From Lunularia cruciata (lineage: Eukaryota; Streptophyta; Marchantiopsida; Lunulariales; Lunulariaceae), in assembly GCA_948567375.1 (NCBI GenBank), contig OX419756.1, positions 7,569,001-7,633,000 on the forward strand: a stretch of DNA of 64,000 nt, given 5' to 3'. This document shows, one piece after another, positions 53,996 through 64,000 of this stretch (positions within the stretch are counted from its first letter, which is position 1; every line of letters begins with the position of its first letter). The notes beneath the pieces were generated by a model, which saw nothing but the letters and a program-made list of their open reading frames with translations, was not told the origin of the DNA and searched no databases. Position numbers and translations under genes: made by a program.

Positions 53996-54616
53996 CATCA
54001 AAGAAGTGAAGTCAGGGGGAAATTGGGTGCAGGAACTTTGAGTGTTGGTAGTATCTCTAAGCTCGGTGGATTGTTGGTGGCTCGATTCAAGTTCAGAGCT
54101 TTCCTAGTGTGCAAAAGCTCGTTCAAATGATGCAAATTTAGCAGTTAGGCGGACTGTGTGTGGAAGCGCTGGCCAAATTTTGAGCAAAGAAGGAGCAAAT
54201 TTTGAGTAGTGGTTGTGATTTTGAACTCAAGAGGTGAAGGTAGGACCAATTTGCTACGAGTTGGGCTCAAAAAGTCAAATTGAAGGTGGAGTTGGGAAGC
54301 TCTTCTCATGAATTTGTGATTTGGAAAAATCCATGTTGTCAATTTGGCTTGAGTGGAAAGTTAGCGGGGGATCTGGCAGACATCCATCTTTAGGGTTTAT
54401 GTCAGATTTTGGTTGGGATTTACGTCAGATTTTGGCCAGATTTGGAGGAGTTTCGCTAGCTTGGAAGACTTTCATAGATTTGGAGAAGTTTCGCCAATTT
54501 TAGAAGAGGTTTGAAGTGGCAACAAGAAAGGCCTCATTTGGCTTTTAGAGGCTTCAAGGCATAGGGCTGTGGGCTATGAGAGGCTACGAAGGCCTCTCGT
54601 AGCCCACAGCCCTATG
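53996..54616 (+). other. B3 leader
   Basis: Non-coding leader, closest to the B2 leader (36995-37741). It ends at a deletion junction marked by a 25-bp inverted repeat. Confidence 0.7.
54560..54616. repeat. 25-bp hairpin at the B3 deletion junction
   Basis: Arms 54560-54584 and 54592-54616 are inverted copies with one mismatch, separated by TACGAAG. In B1 and B2 only the left arm exists. The right arm is new and is followed at once by sequence from the protease region. Confidence 0.88.
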
Positions 54617-55690
54617 GATGGAGTACATGATGGACTACTTGCTAGTCAACCACCTGCTACTACATAGACTGAGTCTAGCATGATATTAGGGGCGGCTCAG
54701 CTGATTATGCGGCATCCTTTGTTTTCAGCTAGTGACATGTTTACATTGGGAGTTGACCCAGCCCCAGTGTTCCGGTTGGCTGCCACGTTGTGTGAGAGTA
54801 GGGATGGTGCAGTTCCTACTACTAGAGCAGAGGTGGTTGGTAGTGGAGCTGACTTGGTTGAGGAGCATGGGATCCGTTCAGCGACCAGTGGTTTATGGCA
54901 GGCAGTAGCGGCTAGACTGGAGGAGTTGCCAACTAGACCGGCCTTTGAGAGAGCACGGTTTACACCTGGTGTTGTCTTATTGGATAACCAGAGGGGGATT
55001 TTTTGTTTGGTGGGACCTTCAGGGAAGGTCTGTACACCACAGAGAGTCTTGTTAGACTTTGGTGTGCAGCCCCTTATGTTGGGGAAGGCTACAGTTGTCG
55101 GTCTGGAGTTACGGAAGACCGATGTGGAGAGGTGTCCATTTCAGATCCAAACATCTCTTGGTGGTGGTTTGACATAGTACATCACACGTGGAGAGCTTGT
55201 TATCTAGGTTCAGCCTGGTCATCCGACTAATAGCTCGGTGGTGAGCACTCAGGCTATTGCAACGATAGCTGAGTCATATGATGTGCTAGTTGGGGGAGCA
55301 ATGTTATACCCTATAGGTTTCAGCATTGACTATTGGGAGGAAACAACCTCTTAAAGACCTGGTTGGCAGTTTGGTGAGGGACGGGTATGTCGCCTACCAG
55401 TACGCTTCAGTAGTGGTAGTCTTGGCTCACTACAGTACGTGACCATGGCAACATCAGTTTCAGCTTTCAGTGGTGTAGTTACTTGGCCTGGTGACTTGCT
55501 AGAGGGGAACGCCCATGCAAAGGATACTCCAGTACCAGAGGAGATCACTCGGCTATGGAGTACGAGTGGGATTGTTCCATCCACCTTGGATGTTCCATTG
55601 TGGAGTTCAAAGGAGGCATTGCAGCAACATGCAGATCAGTTGGTGCAGTAGGCTTGGAGTGGAGCCTTCGTACCATCAGGAGATGAGTGT
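54617..55690 (+). pseudogene. pro: B3 protease and linker
   Basis: An open stretch, 54680-55177, encodes the retropepsin region. The active-site segment reads LLDFGVQPLMLG, with Phe in place of the Ser found in B1 and B2, so the protease is inactive. The linker to the methyltransferase contains a stop near 55206 and others at about 55353 and 55650. It continues in frame 2 into the methyltransferase. Confidence 0.8.
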
Positions 55691-57040
55691 GAGGATGAGC
55701 CTCTAGAGGTGATTGCTTTGACACCTCTAGATACCACACTCATTGCTTGGCAGTATCTAGTAGAGGAGATATGCCTATTGGAGTTGTTTGGTGGGATCAG
55801 CACTGGACTAGTTGCGGTGTTACAGGCGAGTATCCGAGTACATAAGTACTTGTATGTAGAGAGAGATGAGATTGCTAGGCAAGTCTCTCTACATCATGTG
55901 ACACACTTGGCCTATTGGTATTTGGAGTTATTACCAATATCAGTAGTTAGAGGTTACCAGAAGGCCCTACCAGGAGACATTTCCTTACTGGGGGCGCATG
56001 ACCTAGAGAGACATGGGCCTATTCACTTGGTGATTTCTGAATGGCCATGTCAAGGACATACACGTGCTGGTAGAGGATTGGGTTTTCAGGATCCTTGTTC
56101 TGGTGTGTTTTGGGAGATGTTACGGATACTACGACATCTCTAGGTTCATCAGTCTGTTTCTCCAACTTACCTTTTGGAGAATGTTCCTTTGATGGGTGAT
56201 TCTTGCACCAGAGTGGTGGCAAGTACACATCAGGTCCATTCTTGGATGGGACCTGCTGTATTGTTAGATGCAGCCAGAGTGGGATCACGGGCTCATCGTC
56301 TTCATCTTTGGTGGATGAATCTCTTACCCAAAGAGGTTCTACAACGCGCTTATAATGGGATTCAACGACTTGACCACATCCTTGTTGATGATATCTTGGA
56401 TGTTGGGCGTCAGTCTCAAACAGTGATAGTGGCTGATTGGTCACCTATGGCAGTGGTGAACCTAGTTGGACAGCCTAGAGCTGCATTTCCCACACTCATG
56501 AGTTTCCCAGGCTCTCATGCTTTTTGAGAGGGAAGACCTCGACTTGTTTGGGACTCATAGTTACAGCAGTTGGTGGAGCCCAACGTTGATGAAGAGAGTA
56601 GGCGATGGGTTTTTGCACCGGTATTACCATTGTTCTAGCAGTGTTAGAGGCATCTAGGCATAAGGTGTTAGGTCAAGCTATGGACTTGAATTGTTTGACC
56701 TGGATTGTGAGCCTTGGCTTGGCAGAGCAGCTTAGGATGCGCTTGATAGGCATCACCACTCGGACACTTGTGAGCCCTGTGCCTATCGAGACGATTCAGG
56801 CACATGCTAGGGGCGATGGACTGAGTGGACATGGTATTCTTGGGACACATCCAGTAGCTACTAGGGAGAGTGGTCAACTTGGAGTCCATCCAAGTGAGCA
56901 TGGGCTACTTGGATTACACCCTTGGTCCACATGGGATGCAGCTAGAGGACGTGTGGAGCTTGCAGCCAGAGTGGAGGGAGTTTTTCACACAGAGGTTGGG
57001 ACCTCTAGTGGTCGGGAGCATGACACTATTGCTCCCAAGG
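55691..57040 (+). pseudogene. B3 C5-cytosine DNA methyltransferase
   Basis: All motifs are preserved. Motif I LLELFGGISTGLVAVLQA at about 55775. PCQ at 56045-56053 (EWPCQGHT; the preceding Gly is Glu). GRGLGFQDPCSGVFWEML follows. Motif VI ENVP at 56177. The motif VIII-like VGSRAHRLHLWWMNL leads to a target-recognition-like segment (HILVDDILDVGRQSQTVIV). A single missing base near 56603 shifts to the frame starting MGFCTGITIV, which carries motif X (LGQAMDLNCLTWIV). Without insertion G, this is the best plus-strand view of the full domain, about 330 codons. Stops at about 56142 and 56524 inactivate it. Confidence 0.87.
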
Positions 57041-58110
57041 GCCCTGTGTAGCAGTCAGTCAGTACGTCTTCCACTCCTACTACAGTTACAAAGGATACTT
57101 GGGAGCCAAATCTTGGACCCTAGCTTACTAGAGAGGAAAGACGGAGGGTTTGGAGGTTCTTGAGGAGTCACACGAGTTGTTTTGCCTTCAGTATGAAGGA
57201 TTTGGGTGCTCTTAAGGGACCGGGTATACGGATTGAGCTGACTAGCAACACACCAGTTTTCTGACGTCCTTATCGATATAGTGAGATGGAGAGGACATTG
57301 ATTCATAGCCGGAGTAGTGACCTTTTTGAGGTTGGTTTGGTGGAGATTTCACATGGAGAGTATGCATCAGCGATAGTGATGCCAGCTAAGAAGGATATGC
57401 ATGGAAACTATACAGATAGGCGGATGTGTGTAGATTACCGTCCTATCAACCGACAGACCAGGGCTGATTGGTATGCCATGCCTACACCGGAGGAGATTTT
57501 TGATGCAATTGGGCATGCAAAGGTCTTCAGTACTTTGGATCTTCGAGCGGGATATCATCAGTTGCCAATCAAGTAGGAGGATAAGTCCAAGACAACATTC
57601 TGGGCTATTGATCCTCACGGCAAGGATGTGTTATATTAGTGGAGGTTCTTACCATTTGGGTTGAAGAACGCTCCTGCTGAGTTCCAGAGGGTCATGGATA
57701 GGATCCTAGCTGGATTGGATTTTGCTTGGTGCTATATTGATGACATTTTGGTTTATAGCACTACAGTGGAGAAGCATGAGAGACAGTTGTTGGAGGTGTT
57801 TGAGAGGTTGAGATCTCATGGACTCAAATTACATCTTGGGAAGTGTAGGTTCTTCCACGAGCAAGTTGAGTATTTGGGTCACACTATCTACCCCGGAGGA
57901 CTTGGTGTCCAACAGACCAAGGTGGAGGCTATTGCACATATTCCTTGGCCTACGGATGTGAGTAGAGTGCGAGCATTCCTTGGGTTGGCAAATTTCTATT
58001 GCCATTATGTTAGAGGATTTAGTGCCATTGCCAAGGCCTTGACAAAGCTGACCAAGCTTACATAAGAGTGGTGTTGGGGAGATGAGCAGGAGAGAGCTTT
58101 TGTAGAGCTC
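57041..58110 (+). pseudogene. pol: B3 reverse transcriptase
   Basis: RT in the same frame as motif X. RPYRYSEMERTLIH is followed by EISHGEYASAIVMPAKKDM, VDYRPINRQTRADWYAMPTP, STLDLRAGYHQLPIK, FGLKNAPAEFQRVM and catalytic YIDD at 57733-57744. The thumb ends AFLGLANFYCHYVRGFSAIA. Stops occur at about 57049, 57121, 57574, 57637 and 58063. It is the least frameshifted RT of the family. Confidence 0.84.
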
Positions 58111-58545
58111 AAGGAGAGGTTGACATCTACTCCTATTTTGAGGAGACCAATCAGGGGACAACCATTTCAGGTTCACACTGATTGGAGTATGTTGGGGCTT
58201 GGAGCGGTGCTCATTCAACATGATGATGAGGGAAAGGAGTTTGTGGTGGCCTATGCTAGTTGCTCCAACAATTCAGCGGAGGCGAAGTATAGTTCATATG
58301 AGAGAGAGTGCTTGGCAACAGTTTGGGCAGTAGCACATTTCCGATGTTACCTATTTGGTAACCCCTTCACTCTCATCACTGATCATCAACCATTGAAGTG
58401 GTTGATAGAGTCCGACAAGCTTTTAGGGAAGCTTGCACGATGGGCTCTGATTTTATAGGAGTATGATTTCACGGTTGTTCACAGACCTGGAGTGATGAAT
58501 CGTGATGCAGATGGGTTGAGTAGAAACCCATGTCCCAGCCAGTAG
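58111..58545 (+). pseudogene. pol: B3 RNase H
   Basis: The open stretch 58120-58458 encodes FQVHTDWSMLGLGAVLIQ, AYASCSNNSAEAKYSSYERE and TDHQPLKWLIESD. After a TAG it ends RDADGLSRNPCPSQ. The DWS variant of the usual DAS block is shared with the other B copies. Confidence 0.82.
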
Positions 58546-59210
58546 GATCAGACCAGAGCATGTTGGCATGGTGAGACAGATGAGGAGATGGTGCCAGGTT
58601 GGCATGCATTGGCCTTTCTATGTATATTTGCATAGGCTTTGGTGGTATCTCTCTTAGCTCATACAGGAGGAGTTATTGAGGTCACAGATCTAGAGAGTAT
58701 AGATATTGGTACAGTTCAGTGAGATATTCATGATGATGTCTTAGTGATGGACTATCTTTGCACTGGTGTTGTGGGTGGCACAGTTGGGGCCAAGGAGAAA
58801 GACCATGTTCTTCAGCGAGCCAAACGGTTCAGATTGGAGGGTAGACACCTTTTGCGTGTATGGGAGGATGGTAGAGTGCGAGTAGTACCACTTCCATCTC
58901 AGAGACCACAATTGGTCCATCATGCTCATGAGGAGCTAGGACATTTTGGAGTAAAGCGTACATATAGCTTACTTCAGAGTCATTATTGGTGGCGCGGTAT
59001 GTAGACCAAGGTACAGTAGTTTGTTGCTAGATGTGTGGTTTGTGACCAAGTTAGAGCATCATTCAATGCTCCTACGCCACAGTTACACCCATTACCTATC
59101 ATGGGATTGGGTTACCGTTGGAGTATGGACTTTGCCGGACCTTTACCGCTGATTGTGAGACATCATCGGTATGTTTTGGTGATGGTGGAGCACTTCTCCA
59201 AGTGGATTGA
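58546..59210 (+). pseudogene. int: B3 integrase, N-terminal part only
   Basis: The zinc-binding region (HAHEELGHFGVKRTYSLLQSH ... CDQVRAS) and the first catalytic Asp (SMDFAGPL) are present. The reading is cut at FSKWIE near 59210, where family A sequence begins on the opposite strand. The second Asp, the Glu and the PHD finger are absent. Confidence 0.82.
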
Positions 59211-61103
59211 AAGCACTCCATCTTTCTTTGGTACAAATAGTAATGGTGCTCCCCATGTAGATGTACTATGTCATATGAAATCCTTCTCCAACAACTTGGT
59301 CAATGTTGTTCAAAGTTCTTCTAACTCCTTTGGTGAGAGCCAATAGATTGGTTTTCTCATGGAAGTACTACTTGGCAATAGCTCAATTTTGAAATGCATA
59401 CCTCAATAAGAGGGTATCTCCTTTGGAAGATCATCCAAAAACTTGTAAACTATTTGATCAACCATTGGCTCTTGATCCTCATTAGAATCCCCTTGTGCAA
59501 CAAGTTTGATCCACACTCCAACAATATGGATATCTTCCTTCAAATCTTGCTCTACAATTATTATGCTAATAAAATTTCCATCTTTGGATTGATTATTCTT
59601 AGGTATCTTACTCTAAGGTGCCAAATAACCTAATTGGTAATTCTTACCTTGGTATTATACTTGAATTTGTTATTGTGCCCAATCAAATTGAACCATATGA
59701 CGTTTAAGCCAAGAAGACCTAAAATGATATCTTAGTGTAAAGGGGTGACTAACAATTTTATGTACTCAAAATACTCCTTCCCAAGTGTAAATGTAACAAT
59801 TTATGAGGTTCAAAAATTCAAAACCCTTTCTACCATCTCCCATCATCAGCTTGCTACCTAATATTGGTATATGAATACCTAATTCCTTTGCTAATTATAT
59901 GGATATGCAATTCTCAAAACTTCCAAAATCAACCATTTTACAACTAGAATTGGATATCATACCTTGCAAGTGAATCAAAATTGCATAAGTCAAGCTTTCA
60001 ATCCTATTAGAACTAATCAAGTTCCAAGTAAGTGGCTCAATATCTCCTACTAGGATTCTTTGTTTCCTTGATCTATAAACTCTGTCTGGATAACTAGTTG
60101 GGGTTGTCTATTTTGGCATGGATTTCCACAATGTGATATCCAATTTGGTGACAATAAATGAAACCACTATTTTGTCACAACCCACGTGATATCCATTGGA
60201 TGGCATCAATCTCCATTGGTACCAAACGTCCACTTGTGCTTGGTGTGTTTGCATGTTCTATGAAGATCTAGGTCAAGCCCAATTTGTGATAACCAAGGAG
60301 TCAAAGCACTCAACTATTTTCATGGCTTCTTTTAGATGCTTGGATTCATGCACAATTACTTGCAATTGGTACATGATTTCAATTCTCTCTTAAAGCAATC
60401 CAAAGATTCGCCTTCTTGTATGTGTGTAATCAACATCATGGTGTTCTAAAACTAAGGAACGTAACTTCTCACTAAGCCAATCTATATATCAATCTTGTGC
60501 AACTCATGCAACATTCACAACTTGGAATTGCACAATGTCTAACTAATTATTTTTTTGTTATAAAAATAAAACATCTCTTCCCAAACTGTACTTGCAATTT
60601 TTATTGCATACGGCTTTCTCTATGCGTTCTTTATTATTTTTATAATTTAAATTTTTGTAATAAATGTGCTAAATAGTTGGTTTGAATAATATTTAAATAC
60701 CAATTAATTTTTTTTAAAGAAGTTATTTGTCCAAAATTTAAAGAAATTAATTTTGTTTTCTCTAATTCAATAATTCTCAAGTCAAAATCAGAGAGACAAA
60801 TTGCCATTGAGGTTGCTCCACTCAGACTCACCACTAGAGTTTTTTTGCTCCATCTAATTGACTTGAAGCCAAGAGATTTGTCTCCAATCAAAATTCATGG
60901 CTTCAAAATAACATTTGCAATCAAACAAAAAATTCTCTACTACTCCCCATAGATCCTTACTTCAAAGACCTTTGGATTTGGAAATCACACTCAATCTTCT
61001 CCTTCTCAAAATACCACTCTTTCCAATTGCTCTCTTCCAACATTCAAGTAAGATGCTATGTCTATTATTGCATGGCAATTATAACTTTGGGCATTACCAC
61101 CAT
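59211..61103 (-). pseudogene. pol: A4 gag, protease and RT start
   Basis: Recognised by alignment with A2: RT start region, one linker unit, protease C-terminal part and Gag. Stops occur in all frames and no domain is usable. The Gag core is split by an AT-rich stretch of about 250 bp (60553-60800) absent from the other A copies; its ends do not show a clear inverted repeat. Confidence 0.7.
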
Positions 61104-61205
61104 GACTACTTCTCATTATAGTCTTCTGTTTCTTTATGTTAACATGTAAATACAACACGTTCACCATCTTTATAAGGTAAAATTGGAAGGATCAATCGCT
61201 CCTCA

Positions 61206-62300
61206 AACAAGATGATTCTAGTGATTTTACTAACTCCTTAGATTTTACTAACACTTATTCTAACTCCATATTATTACATGTTTCCTCTCAAGTCCTTTGT
61301 AGTCGTCCCTCTTCCTTTTCATCTCATGGATGATCTTGAAGTCACTTACCTCCAAATTCAAGAGCAAGAATCCAAGATGTTTTCTTTAGATCAATTCATT
61401 TCTATGATGGATTGCAAAGTTGTTTATTATTGGACTCAAAGAATGGCTTCAAGGGTCTTCCTCAAAGGTCTTTGAACAAACACCATGTTTCTTATTGAAT
61501 TTAGGTCGGGTCCAAAGACAAAGGATGGACAACTCTAAAGGCTTCCTAAGACTTGGAAATTCTAAGTTCACTCAAACCTAAAAATGAAATCACTATTTGA
61601 AAAGTAAAATTGATAAGTGTGCACTTGGTTTTATAGCAAAATTCTTCAATCATCATTCTTTACTAATAGAGTAGTTGGTGAGCCATCCTTCTCCACACAT
61701 GCAAACAAAACCTTTTGTGAGAAGTCCCCTTCTACACATGCAAAATCCTTGTTGAATGCAAAAAGTCTCCCTTGATTGCATATGGTCATTGGTTGCAATA
61801 TTTACCTAGGGGTGATACATTCAAATTGATATATGGTCTTTGGGTGCAATGATATCCTGACCAAAGGTCTTTGGATACAAAGGTACTTGATATTGAATTC
61901 TTTGCCTCCAACCATCATTTTGCATTCTTCCTTTAGAGTGCTTTTGGCTTTGTACTTGTTCCCTTTGTACCATGACATGTGTAGACATAACTCCAAAAGA
62001 AACTCAGCTATGAATTTTTTCTTCCTAAACAAGAAATTATTCTACTATATCTTTATGCACAAGAGTGAAATTAACAAAAAAAACACATTTTGTAAAATTG
62101 TGTGAACCACAAAAGACTTGAATTATCATAACAACATGTAGTTGAGATACTTATTGTAAGACTTGTATTATATATACTACATCATTGATATATATGAGGA
62201 ACTTGATGTTGGAACTTTAATATATAAAAGAGGGATAATAACACTTAAAAGAAATGATTTATGATTTCATTTAGGGAAATCCTTATATGAGTACAAGTTA
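61206..62300 (-). pseudogene. Second fragment of E within A4
   Basis: 61278-62110 aligns in the same order with 39600-40560 of the first E copy: the 'aagtaactcaaatt ... caagaaccc' region, the 'tttgaacaaacac' region and the AT-rich 'cctaaacat/caagaaatta' region. At its left, 61206-61277 resembles the first bases of an A-type LTR in reverse and ends ATATTATTACA. This suggests E belongs to an LTR element. Boundaries are uncertain. Confidence 0.4.
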
Positions 62301-62329
62301 GATCTACATCTTAACTTTAATAGGACAAT

Positions 62330-62612
62330 GGAAGATCAAAGTAAAAGATCACATTGAGACTCTTGAATAAAGAAACTTTGAATGCTTAGCATGAGCATTG
62401 ACTTTGGTATTTATAAGGAGCATACAATGCTCTTGAGAAGTTTCCTTATGCTACTTTCTTGGAGTGTAAGCCAAGTTAACCGAGAAACTTTTCTAGAAGG
62501 AAGTGACTTTGGTATTTATAAGGAGCATACAATGCTCCTGAGAAGTTTCCTTACGCTACTTTCTTGGAGTGTAAGCCAAGTTAATCGGGAAAATTTTCAA
62601 GAAGCTTCCTTC
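62330..62612 (-). repeat. A4 5' LTR, incomplete, with 105-bp tandem duplication
   Basis: The reverse complement of the A LTR end part. A block starting GACTTTGGTATTTATAAGG occurs at 62400 and again at 62505, a 105-bp direct tandem duplication absent from other A LTRs. The LTR stops at about 62612. Confidence 0.7.
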
Positions 62613-64000
62613 TAAGATAATTTAAATAAAATCTATAGCACAAAGATATTATTACACCAAATCTTAAATTAGTGTTTGCTTGTACTTATATGAATATTAT
62701 CCTTTCTCTATATATCTTTCTAAGTACTTATCGTAAATAGAGGACTTAATTCAAAAAAGATGTCCCAAAATATTTATTTGGAAATTTAGAAATAAATTTA
62801 ACCAGATCTATTGCTCATCATCCTCAAGTAATATGCAAAGAGAGAAGCTAATAAAAACATTAGAGACATATATGCGTGTATACCAAATAGAAATATTGGA
62901 TATATTTTACTTTATTATTTCTTATTAGCTGCTTTCATTCATAAAAAAAATTTAAAATACATTTGAAATTATTATACCTTGATATAAGATGAAGAATTAA
63001 TTAGGTCCTTTACTTTCACTATAATACTAGATTATGAAATATAACCACCAAAGTTGCTACAATTATAGAATTTGTACATCTAATTTATTGAAGTGTGGAC
63101 ATGTTCAAGAGAAATTATAGTCATACAGATTAATAAAAGCAATAAATTGTTACATATAGATAAAATTGAAACTCAAGTTGTGAAATCAAGTAGTGTGATT
63201 GATGAAAGAATCTTCATCTAGTGCAAATACATTATCATATATTTGCACATTTACCATCCTAACATAAATAAAAGAAGAGTATTGCTTTTATCATTTAGAG
63301 TTATTATTTCACATACAATAGTATCATATGCTTTATTTATTTACCTTTAAATAACACAAGTTTAATATCAGATACTTTACTAATGGATATTGAAAAGATA
63401 TTTTCCACTTGAAGAATAAATAAGAGGAATTTAAAATAAAATATCTTTTTACAAAATAAACATAAAATTGTTTGTATCAAAAGATTTAGTACTTGATCTA
63501 AAAGGGTATATATATTGAATGAATTCATATGTAAAATTTTAGTTCACCTAATAATTGCACCATTATTAGTGGTGAAGTTGAAAGATTCATATTCGGTATC
63601 ATATAGTCAGTATGTTTGACTTAAATAGGAGAAAATATCCAATGATATCTATAATCTTTGCATGCCATATTTCGTTCAAGGTACTTTCGAGAGTACTATC
63701 TTAAATGGTTTCTATAATCATCTTTGATTAGTTGAACATTGATATACTTATACTTCAATGTATAAAGAAAACTAATCCCTTATTATTATATCACCTATCA
63801 ATACCTTCATTTGTAGATATTTGTATATTTCCTTTGAATCATGTAACTACCTGACTCAATCATATTGTTTATAATCCTAAACTTTCCCTTCTTCCCATCC
63901 TCCTTGTTTTCACTAGCAGTCGTTTTTTCTGTTCGACTTTCCGCTTTGGATTGTTCTTGTTTAGCATCCATATAAGATACGTAGATGTACTTACTGTTAT
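62613..64000. other. AT-rich unassigned sequence
   Basis: About 1.4 kb, strongly AT-rich, with no frame longer than about 60 codons and no match to the families above. It may be host intergenic DNA or a very old element. Confidence 0.5.

Larger units (their letters stand above)
53547..59210 (+). mobile_element. B3: truncated family B element in the A2 LTR
   Basis: Starts with the core repeat exactly as B1 and B2 do. The leader is fused to the protease region by a deletion that removed most of gag (equivalent to B1 about 7000-9425). Protease, the complete methyltransferase, RT, RNase H and the start of integrase follow. It ends abruptly at about 59210 in the integrase core (FSKWIE), next to family A sequence in reverse orientation. 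The 3' repeats and PHD finger are lost. Most remaining domains are in one frame apart from stops and a one-base loss near 56603. Confidence 0.9.
59211..62612 (-). mobile_element. A4: minus-strand chromovirus fragment
   Basis: From left to right on the plus strand: the N-terminal part of RT (59211-59420), linker with a single 20-residue unit (about 59520-59590), protease (59650-59990), knuckle (about 60130-60180), gag (to ATG 61103) and an incomplete 5' LTR (about 62330-62612). The 3' half of the element is missing at the junction with B3. A piece of E and an AT-rich insertion (about 60553-60800) interrupt it. It is highly decayed. Confidence 0.75.

Noticed and set aside
60553-60800. AT-rich insertion in A4 as a MITE
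   Set aside because: No clear terminal inverted repeats or target duplication could be seen. It is left as an unassigned AT-rich stretch.
62613-64000. Possible integrase fragment near 62800-62830 (a HHPQ-like stretch)
   Set aside because: Only a few residues match, stops surround them and no other domain is nearby, so coincidence is likely.

Overview
This window looks like intergenic DNA from a large plant genome. It is almost entirely nested, mostly decayed Ty3/gypsy LTR retrotransposons. I see no host gene, rRNA, tRNA or CRISPR array. The plant assignment rests on chromodomain chromoviruses primed from initiator tRNA-Met, an element with a tRNA-Asp-like primer site, and many CAG/CAA-to-stop and TGG-to-stop changes of the kind left by deamination of methylated cytosine. 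The host could be a non-angiosperm, because the captured methyltransferase resembles DNMT3, but that is only an inference. Family letters A to G are mine.

Layout. Family A is a chromovirus (Gag, protease, RT, RNase H, integrase, chromodomain). A1 (+, 194-19681) is old and carries a solo LTR of family D (3604-4190). A1's 3' LTR is split by element B1 (+, 6218-19604), and B1 is itself split by a 3.8-kb purine-rich insertion G (11391-15211). From 19682 to 42355 lies an unassigned decayed minus-strand sequence, E, broken by a D solo LTR (20233-20565 and 38191-38464). That LTR is broken by B2 (-, 20566-38190), and B2 by the young element C (+, 29205-36994). A2 (-) runs from 42356 and is split by A3 (+, 44252-49880). 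A2's 5' LTR is broken by B3 (+, 53547 to about 59210). B3 is cut off inside its integrase and joined to A4 (-, to about 62612), which holds a second piece of E. The last 1.4 kb is AT-rich and unassigned.

The system of interest is family B. Its three copies together show Gag with two zinc knuckles, a DSG protease, a complete C5-cytosine DNA methyltransferase catalytic domain (motifs I, IV, VI, VIII and IX-X in the usual, non-permuted order), RT, RNase H, DDE integrase and a terminal C4HC3 PHD finger. Comparing copies suggests one reading frame of about 2,400 codons, although every copy here is broken. A methylation writer and a putative histone reader in one retroelement suggest it could mark its own DNA and choose chromatin for insertion. 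All three B copies sit inside LTRs of other elements. Its ends are also unusual: the 5' end is a 'core' repeat alone, while the 3' end is R-core-R', a split direct repeat order normally associated with tyrosine-recombinase retroelements, although B has a DDE integrase.

Element C is the youngest. Its two 0.67-kb LTRs differ at only about five places and most of its frames are open, but its integrase lacks the second catalytic Asp and has a TGA stop. It also carries extra reading frames upstream of gag. Boundaries were read by eye from repeat comparisons and may be off by a few bases, or by tens of bases for decayed domains.
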